DNA from: Acetivibrio mesophilus
GTDB taxonomy: Bacteria > Bacillota > Clostridia > Acetivibrionales > Acetivibrionaceae
Direction: 5' to 3'
Length of the DNA stretch: 64,000 bases
Assembly: GCF_004102745.1 (NCBI RefSeq)
Contig: NZ_RLII01000010.1
Location: 38,119 to 102,118 of the forward strand
A model generated the notes under the pieces. It was not told the origin of the DNA and ran no database searches. It saw only the letters and a list, made by a program, of their open reading frames with translations. Position numbers and translations under genes: made by a program. This document shows, piece by piece, positions 28,346 to 40,356 of the stretch. The first letter of the stretch is position 1. Each line of letters opens with the position of its first letter.

Positions 28346-30157
28346 ATGGGGAAATTAGAGAAAATCATTAGTTTTATCATTGCATGTGTGTTGATGGCTT
28401 CAATTCTGTCTGCATGTCAGGATACTGACATGAAACAGAGAGAAATTAATGAGAAGACAGAAAACTTAATCAATCAAATGACGCTGGATGAAAAAGTGGG
28501 TCAAATGATTCAGGCGGGCAGAAACACAGCTTTGCCCCAAGATGTAAAAAAATATTTCATTGGTTCAATTCTAAGCGGCGGTGGTTCGGCTCCCGGCACA
28601 AACACTCAGAAAGACTGGATTAAAATGTGTGAGGATTACCAGAATGCGGCAACATCTACTCGCCTTGGAATCCCGATTATTTATGGAGTAGATGCTGTTC
28701 ATGGTCATAATACATTGCCTGAAGCGATCATATTTCCGCACAATATTGGACTCGGTGCCGCTGCAAATCCGGAACTAATGTCCGATATTGCTTCGGTTAC
28801 TGCGGCTGAAATGATTGCAACGGGTGTAACCTGGACTTTTGCACCGTGTGTAGCTGTAGCAAAAGATATAAGATGGGGAAGGACTTATGAGAGCTTCGGT
28901 CAGGATCCTGAATTGATAAATATGCTTCTTGTTCCCTATATTAAGACAATGCAGGATAAATTTCAGATTGCAACTTCAGCCAAGCACTATTTAGCTGATG
29001 GTGCTACAAAGTGGGGCACCGGTGACAGCGGTTTCCTTATAGATCAGGGAGATGCGCAGATATCGGAGGAGGAGCTTCGAGAAATATACCTTCCGGCCTA
29101 TGAGGAGGCTGTAAAAGCGGGGGTAAAAACAGTGATGGTTTCCTTTAGCAGTTGGAACGGTGTAAAAAACCATGAGAACAAGTATCTAATTCAGGATATT
29201 CTAAAAGGAGAGCTTGGTTTTGAGGGTTTTGTTATAACCGACTATGAAGCTACTCACCAGCTTAGCGGACAGGACTTTTATCACCAACTGGTTGACTCGG
29301 TGAACGCTGGAATAGATATGTTTATGGAGCCGGATCATTGGAAGGAAACAATAGACAATATTAAACTGGCCGTAGAACAAGGGGACATAACAGAGGAAAG
29401 AATAAATGATGCGGTAAGAAGGATCTTAAAAGTAAAGATTGAAATGGGGCTGTTTGAGAATCCTACCGGAAATAAGCAATTGGCAGCAGCCAAGCTTGGA
29501 GATGATAAAAATCGAGAGATTGCAAAGGAAGCTGTGAGACAGTCTTTGGTTCTTCTTAAGAATGAAAACAATATACTCCCTTTAGATAAAAGTGCAAAAA
29601 TTTTTGTTTCCGGGCCCGCAGCCGACAATATAGGTATGCAGTGCGGAGGTTGGACGAAAACATGGCAGGGAGGCTTGGGAGATAATTGGGTTAACGGTTC
29701 CACCATTCTTGATGGGTTTAAGAAGATTGCAGAGGCGAGTGGAGGAGCAATTATTACCGATCCTAATGACATAAAAAGTGCCGATGTCGCAGTTATTGTT
29801 ATAGGAGAGAAGCCCTATGCCGAAGGACGGGGAGATGATGGAGAGCTTGATCTATATTCGGGCCAGGCTCATCCGGGCAATAGAAAGGCGTTGGAACAGC
29901 TACAAGGAGCAGGTATTCCGGTAGTGGTAATACTGGTTTCCGGTAGGCCGAGAATTGTCACAAATGAGATTGCAAATTGGGATGCTTTCGTAGCTGCATG
30001 GCTACCCGGAAGTGAAGGGGATGCAGTAGCTGATGTATTATACGGGGATTATGAGTTTAAGGGCAAGTTGCCGTTTGCATGGCCTGCAAGCATTGATAAT
30101 TTGCCAATACGAGAGGGAGACGACACCAATTTGTTTCCCTTTGGATTTGGACTCTAA
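28346..30157 (+). CDS. GH3 beta-glucosidase-type lipoprotein
   Basis: A secreted, lipid-anchored glycoside hydrolase family 3 enzyme (603 residues). The lipobox LSAC places the modified Cys at residue 24. The GH3 N-terminal barrel (about 40-375) includes GVDAVHGHN, the CVAVAKDIRWGRTYESFGQ segment, AKHYLADG, and the nucleophile Asp299 in FVITDYEATH. The C-terminal alpha/beta domain carries GEKPYAEGRGDDGEL, likely holding the acid/base. It resembles exo-beta-glucanase/cellodextrinase enzymes such as barley ExoI. Being cell-bound rather than dockerin-bearing, it probably trims oligosaccharides at the surface. The ribosome site is GGGGGGAG. Confidence 0.92.
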   Translation: MGKLEKIISFIIACVLMASILSACQDTDMKQREINEKTENLINQMTLDEKVGQMIQAGRNTALPQDVKKYFIGSILSGGGSAPGTNTQKDWIKMCEDYQNAATSTRLGIPIIYGVDAVHGHNTLPEAIIFPHNIGLGAAANPELMSDIASVTAAEMIATGVTWTFAPCVAVAKDIRWGRTYESFGQDPELINMLLVPYIKTMQDKFQIATSAKHYLADGATKWGTGDSGFLIDQGDAQISEEELREIYLPAYEEAVKAGVKTVMVSFSSWNGVKNHENKYLIQDILKGELGFEGFVITDYEATHQLSGQDFYHQLVDSVNAGIDMFMEPDHWKETIDNIKLAVEQGDITEERINDAVRRILKVKIEMGLFENPTGNKQLAAAKLGDDKNREIAKEAVRQSLVLLKNENNILPLDKSAKIFVSGPAADNIGMQCGGWTKTWQGGLGDNWVNGSTILDGFKKIAEASGGAIITDPNDIKSADVAVIVIGEKPYAEGRGDDGELDLYSGQAHPGNRKALEQLQGAGIPVVVILVSGRPRIVTNEIANWDAFVAAWLPGSEGDAVADVLYGDYEFKGKLPFAWPASIDNLPIREGDDTNLFPFGFGL

Positions 30158-30200
30158 GGCCTTAGATTTACTATTAAGTTAATATTGGGGAGATGATGAA

Positions 30201-30839
30201 ATGAACAGTTTTTTAGAACTTGCCACCAAAAGAAGGAGTATCAGAAAGTTTCAAAATGATGATATACCCAACGAGGACATTAAATATTTCATAGATGCTG
30301 CTGTAAGGGCACCTAGCGGTTGCAACAGCCAGTGCTGGAAGTTTGTAGCCATAAAGGATAAAGAGATAATAGCAAGAATTGAAGGTGCAGTAATTGAGGA
30401 GCTGGAAAAAGTTCTGGAGATTAAAAGAAGCGAATTATCCGAGGATTACTTGAACTCAAAGAGAAAAGCAGTGAGCTTTTTTGCCAAGGCACCTTTGGTA
30501 ATAGCGGTGTTTATGACAAAAGCCGAATTTTATGACAAGACCATGGTGCTTGCACTAAAGGAGCAGGGCTTAGAGGATGAGGATATTATGAAGCTTTTTG
30601 CCAATTACGATTTGTTGTCGATTGGTGCGGCAATAGAGAATTTGCTGCTCGCAGTTGAGGAAAAGGGATATGGTGCCTGCTGGATGAATGAGCCTGCAAT
30701 TGCGGCAGAGAGAATAAAAGAGATTTTGGAAATGGATGAAGACGACCGGTTTATAAGCCTAATACCTGTGGGAGTGCCTGCCTATACTCCGAGAAGCAAA
30801 AACATGAAAGAGCTTGACGAAGTATTTAAGATGCTTTAA
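30201..30839 (+). CDS. Nitroreductase-family oxidoreductase
   Basis: An FMN-dependent nitroreductase-like protein (212 residues) with the N-terminal KRRSIRKFQ flavin-binding motif, APSGCNSQCWKF, and the late GYGACWMNEP segment. The substrate is unknown; such enzymes reduce nitroaromatics, quinones or other compounds with NAD(P)H. It follows the GH3 gene by 43 nt and may be cotranscribed. A terminator follows. Confidence 0.9.
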   Translation: MNSFLELATKRRSIRKFQNDDIPNEDIKYFIDAAVRAPSGCNSQCWKFVAIKDKEIIARIEGAVIEELEKVLEIKRSELSEDYLNSKRKAVSFFAKAPLVIAVFMTKAEFYDKTMVLALKEQGLEDEDIMKLFANYDLLSIGAAIENLLLAVEEKGYGACWMNEPAIAAERIKEILEMDEDDRFISLIPVGVPAYTPRSKNMKELDEVFKML

Positions 30840-30868
30840 GGCAAAACGATATGATAGGTATAAATAAT

Positions 30869-30903
30869 AAAAGCTCAGGGGCTTTCGGCCCGTGAGCTTT
30901 TAA
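30869..30903. terminator. Bidirectional intrinsic terminator
   Basis: A 9-bp stem (AAAAGCTCA/TGAGCTTTT) enclosing a further GGGC/GCCC pairing gives a stable hairpin between converging genes, with T-rich flanks on both strands. Confidence 0.75.
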
Positions 30904-30916
30904 AAATTTAATTAGA

Positions 30917-31411
30917 TTATCTTTCGTAGGAAGACATTCTAAAGCCTACATATAAGGCCAGAGCATAGAATAACAGGTCAATAAAGCTGAATGTTAGTCT
31001 AAGGTATGCGATGGTGGTCGGAAGATCAGTGGTACCCATCACTTGAAAAAAGGACAAACCCCATGATTTGGCAAGATAAGCATAGATGTAAAAGACGTTA
31101 CCCAAAATGCATCCAAAAAGAGATAGCAGGGCACCAGCAAGGCGGAAACGGAGTTCCGAACCCTTCCCTAATAATTTCACCGCTAAACCGACAAGAGCTC
31201 CCAGTCCCATAGCAACATACCCTATTTGATAACCTGTAAGTATTGCGATTGCTGCCCATAAGGCGGCGCCTATTAGTGCAGCAACAAATCCGCCAAGAAT
31301 TCCGAGGAAAAAATTAGAGGGTTTTTCTTCTCTTAGCTCCAAAGGAATACTGTACTGAGATTCTGATTGCTCAGTTGTAGGACTGTCGCTGGAATAAAAG
31401 TTATCAGACAT
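30917..31411 (-). CDS. Four-helix membrane protein of unknown function
   Basis: I do not recognise a family. The 164-residue product has a hydrophilic N-terminus (about 1-30) followed by four hydrophobic segments (about 33-57, 63-82, 90-115, 137-158) with Gly/Ala-rich helices. GGGGAGG precedes the ATG at good spacing, and the gene ends at a terminator, so it is very likely expressed. Confidence 0.75.
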   Translation of the reverse strand: MSDNFYSSDSPTTEQSESQYSIPLELREEKPSNFFLGILGGFVAALIGAALWAAIAILTGYQIGYVAMGLGALVGLAVKLLGKGSELRFRLAGALLSLFGCILGNVFYIYAYLAKSWGLSFFQVMGTTDLPTTIAYLRLTFSFIDLLFYALALYVGFRMSSYER

Positions 31412-31737
31412 GATTTACCTCCCCATACATTTTATACTCTAATTTTATCGCCATATGGAATACATAACAAGAATAAGTTATGAAAAATAGTATAATTTCT
31501 ATTATAATGTCAAAATATGTACTTTGACTATAATGGGAATATGCTGAAGAAAATGATTTTTTATGATATAGTAGATACTAAAGCCTGCAAGGCTTTATAC
31601 TATATATTTCACAATAAACATTTTGGATATTGCGCAACATATACATTGCTCGATATGTTGCGAAAAATTGATTCGAGCAAAGGTTCATGTAATGTTTTAT
31701 ACATAATGAAAGGATTTATATAGAAAGGATTTTTGCA
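31412..31737. other. Structured intergenic region upstream of topB
   Basis: Two strong hairpins lie here: 31580-31596 (7-bp stem AAAGCCT/AGGCTTT, 3-nt loop) and 31633-31662 (10-bp perfect stem CGCAACATAT/ATATGTTGCG, 10-nt loop). Neither is followed by a convincing T-run. An ATG frame at 31517-31723 has no ribosome site and crosses both hairpins, so I do not call it a gene. The topB ribosome site (AGAAAGGA) has a near-duplicate 17 nt upstream. Confidence 0.45.
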
Positions 31738-33900
31738 ATGGGTAAAATTTTAGTATTGGCAGAAAAGCCGTCTGTAGGCAGGGACTTGGCGAGGGTACTT
31801 AACTGCAAACAAGGCGGCAATGGTTTTCTTTTGGGTTCGAAGTATATTGTAACATGGGCTTTGGGACACCTCGTAACTCTGGCAGACCCGGAAGTCTACG
31901 ATGAAAAATACAAAAAGTGGGAGTTGGAAGTACTTCCAATGCTGCCCGACAGGATGCAGTTGGTCGTGATAAAGGAGACAGGCAAACAGTTTAATGTCAT
32001 AAGGGGACTTATGAAAAGGGATGATGTGGACGAATTGGTGATAGCTACAGATGCAGGGCGTGAAGGGGAGCTGGTAGCACGATGGATAATAATGAAGGCG
32101 GGCTGGAAAAAGCCTGTGAAACGTCTCTGGATTTCTTCCCAGACGGACAGGGCTATAAAGGAAGGATTCAATAATTTGCGACCAGCCAGAGAGTATGATA
32201 ATTTGTACAAGTCGGCCCAATGCCGGGCAGAGGCGGATTGGCTGGTGGGGCTTAATGTTACAAGGGCTCTTACGTGCAAATACAATGCGCAGCTTTCGGC
32301 CGGGAGAGTGCAGACTCCTACCCTTGCCATGGTTGTACAGAGAGAAAATGAGATAAAAAGCTTTATTCCGAAGGACTATTGGACAATTGAGGCAGGGGTA
32401 AACGGTTTTACTCTTCATTGGAGAGATAAGAACGGTCAGACCAGAATTTTTGACCGCGCTCGAGCGGATGAAATTGTTTCCCGGATTAAAGGACAGGCGG
32501 GAAAGGTGGCGGATGTTGTAAAAGAGGCAAGGAATGAGCCGCCGCCATTAGCTTATGACCTTACCGAACTGCAGAGGGAAGCAAACCGCAGATACGGTTA
32601 TTCCGCAAAAAAGACACTGTCCATCATGCAAAAACTGTATGAGACTCATAAACTTGTGACATATCCCAGGACGGATTCGAGATATATAACGGAAGATATT
32701 GTTCCGACTTTGACAGAGAGACTCAGAAGTATAGCAGTAGGCCCTTATTCGGCGGCTGTTGCGGCTCTTTTGAGAAACAAGCCCAATGTAACCCGAAGGT
32801 TCGTGGACAATAGTAAGGTGTCGGACCATCATGCCATTATTCCTACGGAGCAGAGTGTGAACCTGGGCTCACTGGATAAGGATGAGCGCAATATCTACGA
32901 CTTGATAGTTAAAAGGTTTATTGCTGTATTGAGCCGACCCTTTGAATATGAGCAAACAACAATAAAAGTTGAGGTGGCTGGGGAGATTTTCATGGCGAAG
33001 GGCAAAATAGTAAAATCGCCGGGATGGAAGGCAATCTATGGAAGCCAAACCGAGGAGGACTATGGGGATGACGACGAAAGGGATCAGGTTCTTCCCGATG
33101 TGAAAAAAGGAGCTGCATTAAAGCTCAATTCCGTAAAGTCTGTAAACCGCAAAACAAAGCCCCCTGCAAGATATACTGAAGCCACCTTGCTTTCTGCGAT
33201 GGAACACCCCGGCAAGTTTATTGATGATAAAGCTCTCCGGGAAGTACTGGATAATGGCAGCGGACTTGGTACACCTGCCACACGGGCCGACATAATTGAA
33301 AAGCTGTTTGACTCCTTTTATATGGAAAGGAACGGCAAGGAAATCGTTCCGACATCAAAAGGAATTCAGTTGATAAACCTTGTACCGGAGGACTTAAAGT
33401 CACCGAAGCTTACCGCAAATTGGGAGCAGCAGCTATCCCAGATCAGCAAGGGTAAGGCGAATGATGGGGCATTTATATCGGAAATGAAGAAGTATGCATC
33501 AAAACTGGTGTCTAACGTTATAGCCAGCTCTGCATCCTACAAGCATGAAAATATTACGAGGGAAAAATGTCCCGAGTGCGGCAAGTTCCTTTTGGATGTA
33601 AAGGGCAAGAAAGGAAGAATGCTGATATGTCAGGATCGGGAGTGTGGATACCGGAGAGGAGTATCACAGATATCCAATGCAAGATGTCCTGAATGTCATA
33701 AAAAGATGGAGATACGCGGCGAGGAAGAGAACAAAACCTTTTACTGTGTGTGCGGATATCGTGAAAAGCTTGAGACGTTTAAAAAGCGCAAGCAAGAACA
33801 GGTAAGCAGCAGGGAGGTAAAAAACTTCTTAAAACAACAGGATGAGGATAAACCTATAAATACTGCCCTTGCCGATGCGCTTAAAAAGCTGAAAATGTAA
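31738..33900 (+). CDS. topB: DNA topoisomerase III
   Basis: A type IA topoisomerase (720 residues) relaxing or decatenating DNA through a 5'-phosphotyrosine intermediate; the catalytic Tyr309 lies in LVTYPRTDSRYI. The Toprim domain is at the N-terminus (LAEKPSVGRDLA; ATDAGREGELVARW with the metal-binding acids). The C-terminus (about 605-675) has zinc-ribbon motifs with CPECGKF and CPECHKKM. Length and order match Gram-positive TopB. The ATG follows AGAAAGGA. Confidence 0.95.
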   Translation: MGKILVLAEKPSVGRDLARVLNCKQGGNGFLLGSKYIVTWALGHLVTLADPEVYDEKYKKWELEVLPMLPDRMQLVVIKETGKQFNVIRGLMKRDDVDELVIATDAGREGELVARWIIMKAGWKKPVKRLWISSQTDRAIKEGFNNLRPAREYDNLYKSAQCRAEADWLVGLNVTRALTCKYNAQLSAGRVQTPTLAMVVQRENEIKSFIPKDYWTIEAGVNGFTLHWRDKNGQTRIFDRARADEIVSRIKGQAGKVADVVKEARNEPPPLAYDLTELQREANRRYGYSAKKTLSIMQKLYETHKLVTYPRTDSRYITEDIVPTLTERLRSIAVGPYSAAVAALLRNKPNVTRRFVDNSKVSDHHAIIPTEQSVNLGSLDKDERNIYDLIVKRFIAVLSRPFEYEQTTIKVEVAGEIFMAKGKIVKSPGWKAIYGSQTEEDYGDDDERDQVLPDVKKGAALKLNSVKSVNRKTKPPARYTEATLLSAMEHPGKFIDDKALREVLDNGSGLGTPATRADIIEKLFDSFYMERNGKEIVPTSKGIQLINLVPEDLKSPKLTANWEQQLSQISKGKANDGAFISEMKKYASKLVSNVIASSASYKHENITREKCPECGKFLLDVKGKKGRMLICQDRECGYRRGVSQISNARCPECHKKMEIRGEEENKTFYCVCGYREKLETFKKRKQEQVSSREVKNFLKQQDEDKPINTALADALKKLKM

Positions 33901-33988
33901 AGGGTATGGGATAAATTATGCGCCAATTAGACATGTTATGTTAACATCTTTTGATGTAAACAATTTACTGCCATTAGACGTATCTTGA

Positions 33989-35659
<1,671 letters not shown>

Positions 35660-35727
35660 GTAATGTGCAGCTAAAGGGTATTAATAAAAAATAACAGCAA
35701 ATTTTACATTCAAGACTTAGGATTTTT

Positions 35728-35756
35728 TTGACGAAGAAAAACTAGAATGATAAAAT
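35728..35756 (+). promoter_or_regulatory. Putative promoter of the FtsK/SpoIIIE gene
   Basis: TTGACG (35728-35733), 17 bp, TAAAAT (35751-35756), with the predicted start about 50 nt before the chosen ATG. Confidence 0.5.
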
Positions 35757-35813
35757 ACAATTTGCAAGGTTTTTTAAAGCCGTGTGTCTCCAAGAAGGTG
35801 GTATGACAAATAT

Positions 35814-38504
35814 ATGGGTACCAGAGAGATAAGGAAATCCGTACGTACAAATAAAATGAAAAAGAATCGGCGAAAACGCAATTTAATAATTCTTGCATCT
35901 TTTATGGCGGTATTTGGACTTTTGCTTTCTAAAGGTTCAATAGGCCAATTCTTCAAGGTGCTTGCAATTGAGACCGCTTTCGTGCTGGTTCTTTTTTGCC
36001 TTTTGAGGGCTTATCAAAGCAAAAATAGGAAAAAGTCAAAAACTGTCACCAGGAACAAAGCTCCTGAAGCTTCCTATGACAGAGTTGACGCAAATAGAGC
36101 TGTCAAAAGGAATCAAGATTTGGATTTAAATAGACCGCAGCCAAGGAAAAACAACTACAATTGGGTCATTGATGAGAGTATTGCACAGGAATCTGACAAT
36201 CATGAGTCCAATTCTTTGCCCAACAGAAAACTGGTTTATGCGGGAAAGATAATGCGAAGTACCGATAGAGCAGATTCTGCCGAGGATGATATCAAAGCTA
36301 GAGTAGCAAGCTGGGTTGAAGCTGTGGATTATTCCGGAGATGTGTTTAGGAGAATTATTGAAAGTAGGTTCAAATCGGAGGAAGAATCGGAGGAAGAATC
36401 GGATAATACGGTAAGTTGCGATATTGAGAATATTGAGCTTGAAAAGCCTTTTCAAGATGGGGCAGAGGAAAAAGTGGATGCCGAAAACCTAGGGACAGAA
36501 GAAGAGGTGGAATATTGGAAGGCGGAAACCGAAGAACCCCACAGGATTACGAAATCGGAATACATGGACGAGTACAGGCAGTTTGAAGCATCACAGAGGA
36601 TAGAAGGCATATTCGAAGTGGACCAAATACAGGAGTTTGAAGATATGAGACCTGTGGCTACAGCGGAAGAAGCTGAGGTGCGGGAAGAGTTTGCTGCGGA
36701 TATTAAAAATATACAGTACATGAAAGAAATAACAGAAGATGAAAGAAGTGTAGAGGAACTAATAGAATATGAGGTAAGAGATGAAGGGGTAGAAGATAGC
36801 ATAATAGACGCAGAAGAATTCATAGAATTCGAAGGTATAGATGTGGATGTAGAAGACATAAGAGAATTAATAGAATATGATGTAAGAGATAAAGAGGTAG
36901 AAGATAACGTAGAAGCTGTAGAAGAATTCATAGGATTTGAGGACATAGATGAAGATGTAGTAGATGTATATGAAACAGAAGGAATACACCATATAGGTGA
37001 TGAAGACAAAACAGCACAGAGAAATGAAGCCGAGGAAATTGGAAAGGTAGGACAAACTAGGTATCCAAGGCAGACAATAGAGCCTGTATTTCCTCCGATA
37101 GAATTGCTAAAGCAAATAGATAATAAGAACGTGCCAGACGATACGGGTTTTAATTCCGAAACAAGGGCACGGAAGCTGATTGATACCTTAGAGAGCTTTG
37201 GTGTGGGGGCAAGGATAATAAATATAAGTGAAGGCCCTGCTGTAACAAGGTATGAGCTTCAGCCGGATTATGGAGTTAAGGTAAGCAAAATTGTGAGCCT
37301 TACAGACGATATTGCATTAAACCTCGCAGCTGTAGGAGTCAGAATAGAGGCGCCTATACCTGGTAAGGCGGCTATAGGGATTGAAATACCAAATACGAAG
37401 GTTACCCCGGTTTGGCTTCGTGATGTAATTGAGTCGGAAGAATTTCGGAATCACCCGTCAAAGCTTGCTTTTGCTGTGGGAAAAGATATTGCCGGAAAAC
37501 CTGTGGTTGCTGATATTGCCGCAATGCCCCATCTACTTATTGCAGGGGCAACGGGTTCGGGAAAGAGCGTTTGCATTAATACATTGATAACTAGTATCCT
37601 CTATAAGGCATCGCCTCATGATGTGAGACTTTTGATGGTGGATCCGAAAGTTGTGGAACTAAGTATTTACAACGGGATACCACATCTCTTGATTCCGGTG
37701 GTTACTGACCCCAAAAAGGCCGCAGGAGCATTAAACTGGGCGGTGCAGGAGATGACAAACCGCTATAAGCTTTTTGCGGAAAATAATGTTCGGGACCTAA
37801 AAGGATATAATCATTTGATGCGAAGAGAAGGAAGCGAAACCCTTCCTCAGATAGTAATTATAATTGACGAGTTGGCAGACCTTATGATGGTTGCACCTAA
37901 TGATGTTGAGGATTGTATCTGTAGATTGGCACAAATGGCCAGAGCGGCAGGCATGCACCTTGTGATTGCAACGCAAAGGCCCTCCGTCAATGTCATAACA
38001 GGAGTCATAAAGGCAAATATACCCTCGAGGATATCTTTTGCAGTATCATCCCAGGTTGACTCAAGGACCATACTGGATATGTCCGGAGCCGAAAAGCTAT
38101 TGGGCAAAGGGGATATGCTGTTTTACCCTCTTGGTATGCCAAAGCCTGTGAGAATACAAGGGGCGCTGATAACTGACACCGAAGTTGAGAATATAGTATC
38201 CTTTATCAAATCCACGCAACAGGCGCAGTACGACGATGAAATCATTGATAAAATCGACAGCCACACTGACGATACCCAGCCCATTTCCGAAGGTGATGAT
38301 GAGCTGCTTCCGCAGGTGATAGATATGATAATCGAACAGGAACAGGCATCGACATCATTGATACAAAGAAAGTTTAAGATAGGATACTCAAGGGCAGCGA
38401 GAATAATTGACCAATTGGAGGCAAATGGTATGGTGGGACCTTTTGAAGGTAGCAAGCCGAGAAAGGTATTGATTACAAAGCAGCAGTGGCAGGAGATGAG
38501 CTGA
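35814..38504 (+). CDS. FtsK/SpoIIIE DNA translocase with repeat-bearing acidic linker
   Basis: A septal DNA pump (896 residues). A basic N-terminus leads to only two membrane helices (about 22-62) instead of the usual four or five. A very acidic linker (about 80-430) follows and contains two 36-residue tandem repeats. Then come the alpha/beta motor (Walker A GATGSGKS at 578-585, Walker [12 protein letters not shown]) and a C-terminal gamma winged helix ([18 protein letters not shown]) for recognising orienting DNA motifs. The ATG at 35814 follows AAGGTGG; an in-frame GTG at 35784 has no ribosome site. Whether it acts in division or sporulation cannot be told from sequence. Confidence 0.93.
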   Translation: MGTREIRKSVRTNKMKKNRRKRNLIILASFMAVFGLLLSKGSIGQFFKVLAIETAFVLVLFCLLRAYQSKNRKKSKTVTRNKAPEASYDRVDANRAVKRNQDLDLNRPQPRKNNYNWVIDESIAQESDNHESNSLPNRKLVYAGKIMRSTDRADSAEDDIKARVASWVEAVDYSGDVFRRIIESRFKSEEESEEESDNTVSCDIENIELEKPFQDGAEEKVDAENLGTEEEVEYWKAETEEPHRITKSEYMDEYRQFEASQRIEGIFEVDQIQEFEDMRPVATAEEAEVREEFAADIKNIQYMKEITEDERSVEELIEYEVRDEGVEDSIIDAEEFIEFEGIDVDVEDIRELIEYDVRDKEVEDNVEAVEEFIGFEDIDEDVVDVYETEGIHHIGDEDKTAQRNEAEEIGKVGQTRYPRQTIEPVFPPIELLKQIDNKNVPDDTGFNSETRARKLIDTLESFGVGARIINISEGPAVTRYELQPDYGVKVSKIVSLTDDIALNLAAVGVRIEAPIPGKAAIGIEIPNTKVTPVWLRDVIESEEFRNHPSKLAFAVGKDIAGKPVVADIAAMPHLLIAGATGSGKSVCINTLITSILYKASPHDVRLLMVDPKVVELSIYNGIPHLLIPVVTDPKKAAGALNWAVQEMTNRYKLFAENNVRDLKGYNHLMRREGSETLPQIVIIIDELADLMMVAPNDVEDCICRLAQMARAAGMHLVIATQRPSVNVITGVIKANIPSRISFAVSSQVDSRTILDMSGAEKLLGKGDMLFYPLGMPKPVRIQGALITDTEVENIVSFIKSTQQAQYDDEIIDKIDSHTDDTQPISEGDDELLPQVIDMIIEQEQASTSLIQRKFKIGYSRAARIIDQLEANGMVGPFEGSKPRKVLITKQQWQEMS
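36756..36971 (+). repeat. Two 108-bp in-frame tandem repeats in the FtsK linker
   Basis: Units 36756-36863 and 36864-36971 encode 36-residue repeats starting ELIEYEVRD and ELIEYDVRD and ending in an EEFI-(E/G)FE-(G/D)ID pattern. The period is exactly 108 bp, and the units have partly diverged. Confidence 0.8.
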
Positions 38505-38591
38505 TATCCCAAACGTTATCCATTGATTTTGAATAAAGTCAATTAATTTTGGAAAACTAACTCTAAAAATGTTTTTGAGGAGATAATGACA

Positions 38592-39026
38592 ATGGATAAT
38601 AAGGATAATGTGGTTATTAAGGAATTGAATTCTTTTCTTGAAGGAAATTACATGGCGGTACACGGGTATGAAAGGTATATACAGCATGTAAAAGACCAGA
38701 ATGTGAAAAAGGAGCTTCAGAGGATTCAACAGGAGCACAAGCAAAATTCAGCACTGATTGCTGAGAGGATTCAAAACTTAGGGGGAGTTCCGGTGGATGG
38801 GCCCGGCTTTATGGGCAGTATGGCTGAGACTATGAATAAGCTTAAGGGAACTTCCGACGATACCGCGTTTATTCTAAAGGATGCTGCGGAGAGTGAGAAT
38901 AAAGGCATAAAAATGGGCGAAGAAGTTGTTAGAGGAGACTTGGATACTGAAAGCCGTAAGATTGTTGAGAAGGTTCTGGATGTAAACCGACAGCATGTAT
39001 CACAGCTCAATAATCTTCTTCAGTAA
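38592..39026 (+). CDS. DUF2383 ferritin-like protein
   Basis: A 144-residue all-helical protein of the DUF2383 (PA2169-like) family, expected to form a four-helix bundle. Acidic and His residues sit where ferritin-like proteins bind metal (LNSFLEGNYMAVHGYERYI, RIQQEHKQNSALI, ESENKGIKMGEE). The function is unknown. The ATG at 38592 lies 9 nt after GAGGAG; an ATG two codons earlier is only 3 nt from that site. Confidence 0.8.
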   Translation: MDNKDNVVIKELNSFLEGNYMAVHGYERYIQHVKDQNVKKELQRIQQEHKQNSALIAERIQNLGGVPVDGPGFMGSMAETMNKLKGTSDDTAFILKDAAESENKGIKMGEEVVRGDLDTESRKIVEKVLDVNRQHVSQLNNLLQ

Positions 39027-39104
39027 TGAGGTGTATTATATATTTTGTGTTTAATATACCTTATATTGCTTTAAAAATCGGGTATCTGTGAGGAGAACTA
39101 CTTG

Positions 39105-40067
39105 ATGAGAATAGACAGCTTTTTGAAACTGGTGGAGATTAGGACGAAGATTGCCAGCATGGTGCCGCTCATGCTCGGTACGGTATACGCAATATACCGT
39201 TTTGATACATTCAACATTAAAAACTTTGCATTGCTGTTTATATCACTTCTGTCCTTTGATATGGTGACAACAGCTGTTAATAACTACTTTGATTATAAAA
39301 GAGCAGCAAAGAAACAGGGATATAATTACGAAGAGCATAATGCAATAGTGCGGGATAAGCTTGGTGAACCACTGGTAATTATGGTTATACTGCTTCTTTC
39401 GTGTATAGCGGTATTGTTTGGAATATTACTTTATATCAATACAAATATTATTGTACTATTGGTGGGGGTATTATCCTTTGCTGTCGGGATTGCTTATTCC
39501 TTTGGCCCCCTGCCAATTTCCAGAATGCCACTGGGAGAAGTTGTTTCGGGCTTTTTTATGGGCTTTGTAATAGTATTTCTTTCTGTATTTGTACATATTT
39601 ATGATCGGGATATTGTCTTGTTTGCCCTTGAGGGACAGTCAATTCTCTTGCGGCTAAATGCTGTAGAGGTATTATCTATTTTTGCTTTCTCAATTCCGGC
39701 CGTCTGCGGAATTGCAAATATTATGCTTGCAAATAATATATGTGATATGGAGGATGATATAGAAAACGGGCGATATACACTGCCGATTTATATAGGGAAG
39801 CAAAAAGCTCTCTGGCTATTTGAAGCTCTCTATTACATTGCTTTTATTGATATAATACTACTTGTAATTTTCAGGATTGTGCCTTTGACATTGTTGTTGG
39901 TATTGCTTGTCTTTGTACCCATAAAGAAGAATATAGGCCTTTTTAGAAAGACGCAGACAAAGAAAGACACCTTTGAGCTTGCGGTCAAAAACTTTATTAT
40001 AATGTGCGGATCTCAACTGCTATTACTCGCTGTTTCGACGATTGGATTCTTTGTAAATTTACTTTAA
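39105..40067 (+). CDS. UbiA-family prenyltransferase (MenA-like)
   Basis: An integral membrane prenyltransferase of 320 residues and about eight helices. The first Asp-rich site is in VNNYFDYKRAAKK and the second in NICDMEDDIENGRYTLP, as in MenA-type enzymes that prenylate 1,4-dihydroxy-2-naphthoate. No other menaquinone gene is nearby, so the acceptor is unproven. The ATG at 39105 follows GAGGAG at 9 nt; a TTG immediately before it is also in frame. Confidence 0.85.
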   Translation: MRIDSFLKLVEIRTKIASMVPLMLGTVYAIYRFDTFNIKNFALLFISLLSFDMVTTAVNNYFDYKRAAKKQGYNYEEHNAIVRDKLGEPLVIMVILLLSCIAVLFGILLYINTNIIVLLVGVLSFAVGIAYSFGPLPISRMPLGEVVSGFFMGFVIVFLSVFVHIYDRDIVLFALEGQSILLRLNAVEVLSIFAFSIPAVCGIANIMLANNICDMEDDIENGRYTLPIYIGKQKALWLFEALYYIAFIDIILLVIFRIVPLTLLLVLLVFVPIKKNIGLFRKTQTKKDTFELAVKNFIIMCGSQLLLLAVSTIGFFVNLL

Positions 40068-40212
40068 CTTATATTCTGATTCAAACTTATAATCCTATTC
40101 TAATTAATAAATTTACTTTAACTTATAGTTTGACTCAAACTTATAATCCTATTCTAATCAATAATTTTACTTTAACTTAGACTTATAGTAAAACTTCAAC
40201 TTGCATCTAAAT
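40055..40212 (+). repeat. 54-bp tandem repeat downstream of the prenyltransferase gene
   Basis: Units start at 40055, 40109 and 40163, each beginning with AAATTTACTTTAAC or a close variant and containing TCAAACTTATAATCCTATTC. The period is exactly 54 bp; the third copy is partial and diverged. The first unit begins inside the last codons of the prenyltransferase gene. Confidence 0.8.
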
Positions 40213-40356
40213 TCAAACTTGTATTCTTATTCTAAGGATTATATATTTATATTTTAGGCAATAATTTTTTATAGAGGATTTTTTGGGATGAATGTCGAAT
40301 AAATAATTTGGTAATTTTATTTGCACATTGAAAACGTGGCGAAAGGATTGTTATTA

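Noticed and set aside
31517..31723. 68-codon frame before topB
   Set aside because: It has no ribosome site and crosses two perfect hairpins, which suggests structured RNA rather than coding.
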